Source: Mucilaginibacter conchicola
GTDB taxonomy: Bacteria; Bacteroidota; Bacteroidia; Sphingobacteriales; Sphingobacteriaceae
Reading direction: 5' to 3'
Length of the DNA: 64,000 nt
NCBI RefSeq assembly: GCF_003432115.1
Contig: NZ_QWDC01000002.1
Span: forward strand, 1,392,878-1,456,877
Part shown: one piece after another, positions 61,605-64,000 of the stretch
Layout: each line of letters begins with the position of its first letter
How positions within the stretch are numbered: the first letter of the stretch is position 1
Notes under the pieces: generated by a model
The model's input: only the letters and a program-made list of their open reading frames with translations
Told to the model about the DNA's origin: nothing
The model's database searches: none
Made by a program: the position numbers and the translations under genes

Positions 61605-62804
61605 TTACACTTTATGACCGCTTGAAAAAATTCAATGAAGGTTCGCTGCCGGATAAAGTGCAGCTGAAATACGAAGCGATGTCGGAAAATGCCTTTCGTT
61701 TTTTCCGCGGTACCTGCCATATATTTTACGATGACCTGGCCGCTGCGGAGGCCCTGCCCTTGTCGCCGCTGGCCTGGATCTGTGGTGATCTGCACCCCGA
61801 AAATTTCGGCAGCGCAAAAAGCTATAATAAATTGGTCTACTTTGATCTGAACGATTTTGACGAGGCGCTGTTGGCGCCAGCCAGTTACGAAATTGTGCGC
61901 ATGATCACCAGTATCTTTATTGCTTTTGACAACTTAGGTTTCAATGAAGAAAAGGCCTTAAAACTGGCGCAATTTTTTCTCAAAACTTACTCGGCAACCT
62001 TAGCCAAAGGTAAAGCCATCAGTATCGGGCCGCGAACAGCTAAAGGCATCGTGTGCGATTTCCTGACCGCCGCAACTAAAAGTACCTATAAAGACCTGCT
62101 CAAAAAACGCACGGTCAGCAAAAAGAAAAGCATTATGCTTTCGCTGGAAGATGAGCGGCACTTCAAATTGCCTAAGCCATTGCGCAAGGCACTCAAAGCG
62201 CATATACACCATTGGATCAAAACCAGCAGTGACGGGCCTTATAATTATGAAGTGATCAGTTCTGTGTACCCCCTGGCCGGTACCGGCAGTATTGGGCTTA
62301 AGCGTTACCTGTTCCTGCTGAAGAGTAACAACACCAAGGATCATTACTTATTCCTCGATATGAAACAGGCGCGCGCCTCGTCTGCCCAGCCCTATGTTGC
62401 CGTTCAACAATTGCAATGGGCATCGGTGGCCCAAAGGATTATCGGCGTGCAGCAACGGATGCAAAATATACCGGCCGCTTTACTCAGTTCAACGGAGTTC
62501 CAGGGAGATGCGTTTATCATCCAGGAATTGCAGGCCGTTAAGGACAGCGTCAAATTTAAAGCTGCATGATTACCGGGACATGTACCAGGTGATCGATGAC
62601 ATGGCGGCACTGACGGCATCGGCGCAGCTGCACTGTGGCGGAACGCAGGGCTCCGGCTCATTAGATGACCTTATGGCTTTTGTAGCCGACCAGGGCGGGC
62701 AGGCGGCGGTGATCGGCTACGCTCAGCACTATGCTTTAACCGTAAAAAAGGATTACCGCGAATTTCAAAAGGATTTTAAAAGAGGTAAATATGAAAAAAC
62801 CTGA
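61601..62804 (+). pseudogene. DUF2252 gene, frameshift near the 3' end
   Basis: The first 322 residues follow DUF2252: FFRGTCHIFYDDLAAAEALP, WICGDLHPENFGS, YFDLNDFDEALLAPASYEIV (kinase-like HxxxE and D residues). The family continues for ~80 residues more; these are present in another frame (LHDYRDMYQVIDDMAALTAS, then FKRGKYEKT to 62804). An extra A in CAAATTTAAA (62551-62560) accounts for the shift. Start overlaps the iron permease-like gene by 4 bases, so they form an operon. Confidence 0.75.
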
Positions 62805-63285
62805 AACCATCACCGTAATGGTGGAAAGTCCGAGGGGCTTTAACCAAAAATTCGATTATGAGCCGAAAAGCCAGCGGTTTAAACTGAACAAAATTCTTCC
62901 TGCCGGCCTGGTATTCCCCTTTGATTTCGGGATGATCCCCGGAACAAAGGGAGATGACGGCGATCCTTTGGATATCATTGTGGTGTCCGAAAGCGGCACA
63001 TTTCCCGGCTGCCTGATCGATTGCCGGATTGTCGGCGTTTTACAAGCCGAACAAACGGAGCGTGACGGAAAAATTATGCGCAATGACCGGTTTATTGGTA
63101 TACCGGATGTGTCGCAGTTGTTTTCGGAGGTTAAAACACTGGAAGATTTACCGGACGCGATCTTAAATCAGCTGGAGCATTTTTTCAGGAATTATAACGA
63201 ACAAGCCGGTAAGCAGTTCAGCGTGACTGCCAGGCTGGGTGCACAACCGGCTATCAAACTGATCGGGCATGGAACTATTAAATAA
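62791..63285 (+). CDS. ppa: Inorganic pyrophosphatase, family I
   Basis: 164 residues. The metal-binding motif is GDDGDPLDIIVV, with FPFDFGMIPGTKGDDGDPLD near residues 42-62 (usually DGDPLDVLV), and LLPAG-like KILPAG before it. Hydrolyses pyrophosphate to phosphate in the cytoplasm. It is a divergent member and shorter than typical housekeeping PPases (~175-180). It overlaps the DUF2252 end by 14 bases and the DUF421 start by 17, so it belongs to the stress operon, not to a housekeeping locus. Confidence 0.88.
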   Translation: MKKPETITVMVESPRGFNQKFDYEPKSQRFKLNKILPAGLVFPFDFGMIPGTKGDDGDPLDIIVVSESGTFPGCLIDCRIVGVLQAEQTERDGKIMRNDRFIGIPDVSQLFSEVKTLEDLPDAILNQLEHFFRNYNEQAGKQFSVTARLGAQPAIKLIGHGTIK

Positions 63286-63754
63286 GTTATTCGGGGAAGG
63301 CAAAGACCTTAATGCGCTGCAAATGAGTGATCGCGGTGTAGTCATGTTCATCATCGCGCTGATACTGATCCGCATCTCCGGCCGGCGTTCCTTTGGGGTA
63401 CGGACGCCACTGGACAATATTATTACGATTTCGCTGGGTGCGGTAATGAGCCGGGCTATTGTCGGCGCGTCGGACTTTGTGCCGGTAGTGGTCTGTTGCC
63501 TGGTGATCGTTTTGCTGCACCGTTTGTTCGGCTGGCTGATCGCGCACAGCAAGGCCTTCGGCCGGTTTATCGAGGGGGACAAAATGGTGTTATTTGAGGA
63601 CGGTAAGTTTCAAAATGACCATCTGAAAAAGGCGCTGGTCTGCGAAGAGGATGTCATGCAGGGAGTCCGGAAATCTGTAGCGACGGAGGATATGGCAAAA
63701 ATCGAAAAAGTTTACATGGAACGCAACGGCGAAATCAGTTCGATCAAAAAATAG
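63269..63754 (+). CDS. DUF421 (YetF-type) membrane protein
   Basis: 161 residues: three membrane helices (about 23-40, 50-66 and 70-90), followed by the conserved DUF421 cytoplasmic part (VLFEDGKFQNDHLKKALVCE, EDVMQGVRK). RISGRRSFGVRTPLDNIITI is the usual first signature. Function not known. The start lies within the pyrophosphatase gene, so expression is coupled. Confidence 0.88.
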   Translation: MELLNKLFGEGKDLNALQMSDRGVVMFIIALILIRISGRRSFGVRTPLDNIITISLGAVMSRAIVGASDFVPVVVCCLVIVLLHRLFGWLIAHSKAFGRFIEGDKMVLFEDGKFQNDHLKKALVCEEDVMQGVRKSVATEDMAKIEKVYMERNGEISSIKK

Positions 63755-63761
63755 CCGTTTT

Positions 63762-63777
63762 TGGAATATTATTTGCA
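63762..63777 (+). promoter_or_regulatory. Sigma-54-like promoter of DUF892 gene
   Basis: TGGAATATTATTTGCA: GG at -24, GC at -12, correct spacing, TTTGCA as in the consensus. It lies 33 bases before the ATG at 63810. Confidence 0.55.
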
Positions 63778-63809
63778 CATATACCCATACCAAAAAATTG
63801 AAAAACGTT

Positions 63810-64000
63810 ATGCCTACAAAAAACAACAAAAAGTCGACCGCAGCAGTTGCGGAGCGTACAGCAGAAGCCGAAAGTGCTTTGAAAGAATTATTCGTGGATG
63901 AATTGAAAGACATCTATTGGGCCGAGAAACATCTGGCAACAGCTTTACCCAAAATGATCAAAGGCGCAACCTCAGAAGACCTCAAACAGACGATCAGCAC
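63810..64000 (+). CDS. DUF892 (YciE/YciF) ferritin-like protein, 3' end outside window
   Basis: The gene runs off the window after ~63 residues. A Lys-rich N-terminal tail (MPTKNNKKSTAAVAERTAEA) precedes the first helix ALKELFVDELKDIYWAEKHL with ATALPKMIKGAT, the well-known start of YciE/YciF proteins. The Glu residues are the expected iron ligands. It is preceded by a sigma-54-like promoter and is closer to the standard family than the member at 57714. Confidence 0.88.
   Translation, partial: MPTKNNKKSTAAVAERTAEAESALKELFVDELKDIYWAEKHLATALPKMIKGATSEDLKQTIS

Noticed and set aside
1..64000. CRISPR arrays, insertion sequences, rRNA and tRNA genes
   Set aside because: I saw no regular short repeats with spacers, no transposase frames and no RNA gene signatures in the gaps.

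Overview
The window looks like a chromosome segment from a Bacteroidota bacterium of the Sphingobacteriaceae, most like Mucilaginibacter or Pedobacter. The grounds are a TlpA/SusC/SusD operon, LytTR two-component pairs, DUF6520, MauE, DUF4142 and Crp-type regulators, and few Shine-Dalgarno sequences. This is inferred from gene content; no marker gene such as rRNA is present.

Layout. (1) 1-9.3 kb is AT-rich and defence-like: a membrane coiled-coil protein, a secreted VWA-like protein, an HsdR-N-type nuclease, two small membrane proteins, then a SMEK-NACHT ATPase and an OLD-type ATPase/TOPRIM nuclease, followed by an XRE regulator. (2) 10-20.3 kb is GC-rich: a TlpA-like lipid-side thioredoxin protein, SusC and SusD, then DUF6520 and MauE on the other strand, then a full-length LanB-type lantibiotic dehydratase. 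(3) 20.3-24.7 kb is a tight four-gene minus-strand operon: an APH-fold kinase, a caspase/PLD-like/methyltransferase fusion, an NTF2-like protein and a P-loop nucleoside-kinase-like protein. I consider it the best candidate for an undescribed system. (4) 24.8-31.7 kb holds a LytS/LytTR pair divergent from a Thr-rich 44-residue peptide whose stop overlaps a 336-residue protein with an RteC-like tail, an alpha-CTD-like protein, an XRE regulator, a lipoprotein with an NlpC/LRAT-like tail, a Crp regulator and a second RteC-like protein.

(5) 31.7-45.9 kb mixes signalling genes with gene remnants: broken DUF4142, CheB and XRE genes, a 1047-residue multi-PAS histidine kinase with a REC protein, a second LytS/LytTR pair with a serine hydrolase, and a Tet(X)-like monooxygenase next to an AraC regulator. 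(6) 45.9-64 kb is a stress-response island: a UvrA2-like ATPase, Hsp20, YtxH, lipocalin, an Fpg-like protein, PAS and LOV proteins, PA2169/DUF2383, DUF4142, DUF1810, a Rieske FAD oxidoreductase, two DUF892 ferritin-like proteins, a low-affinity iron permease homologue, DUF2252, pyrophosphatase and DUF421. Three transcription units in this island, including both DUF892 units, carry sigma-54-like -24/-12 elements, which suggests a common RpoN-dependent stress regulon.

Many small genes in 31-63 kb are broken by a single-base frameshift or a stop codon, often in homopolymers, while the long genes are intact. This is either real decay of accessory genes or homopolymer error in the assembly.
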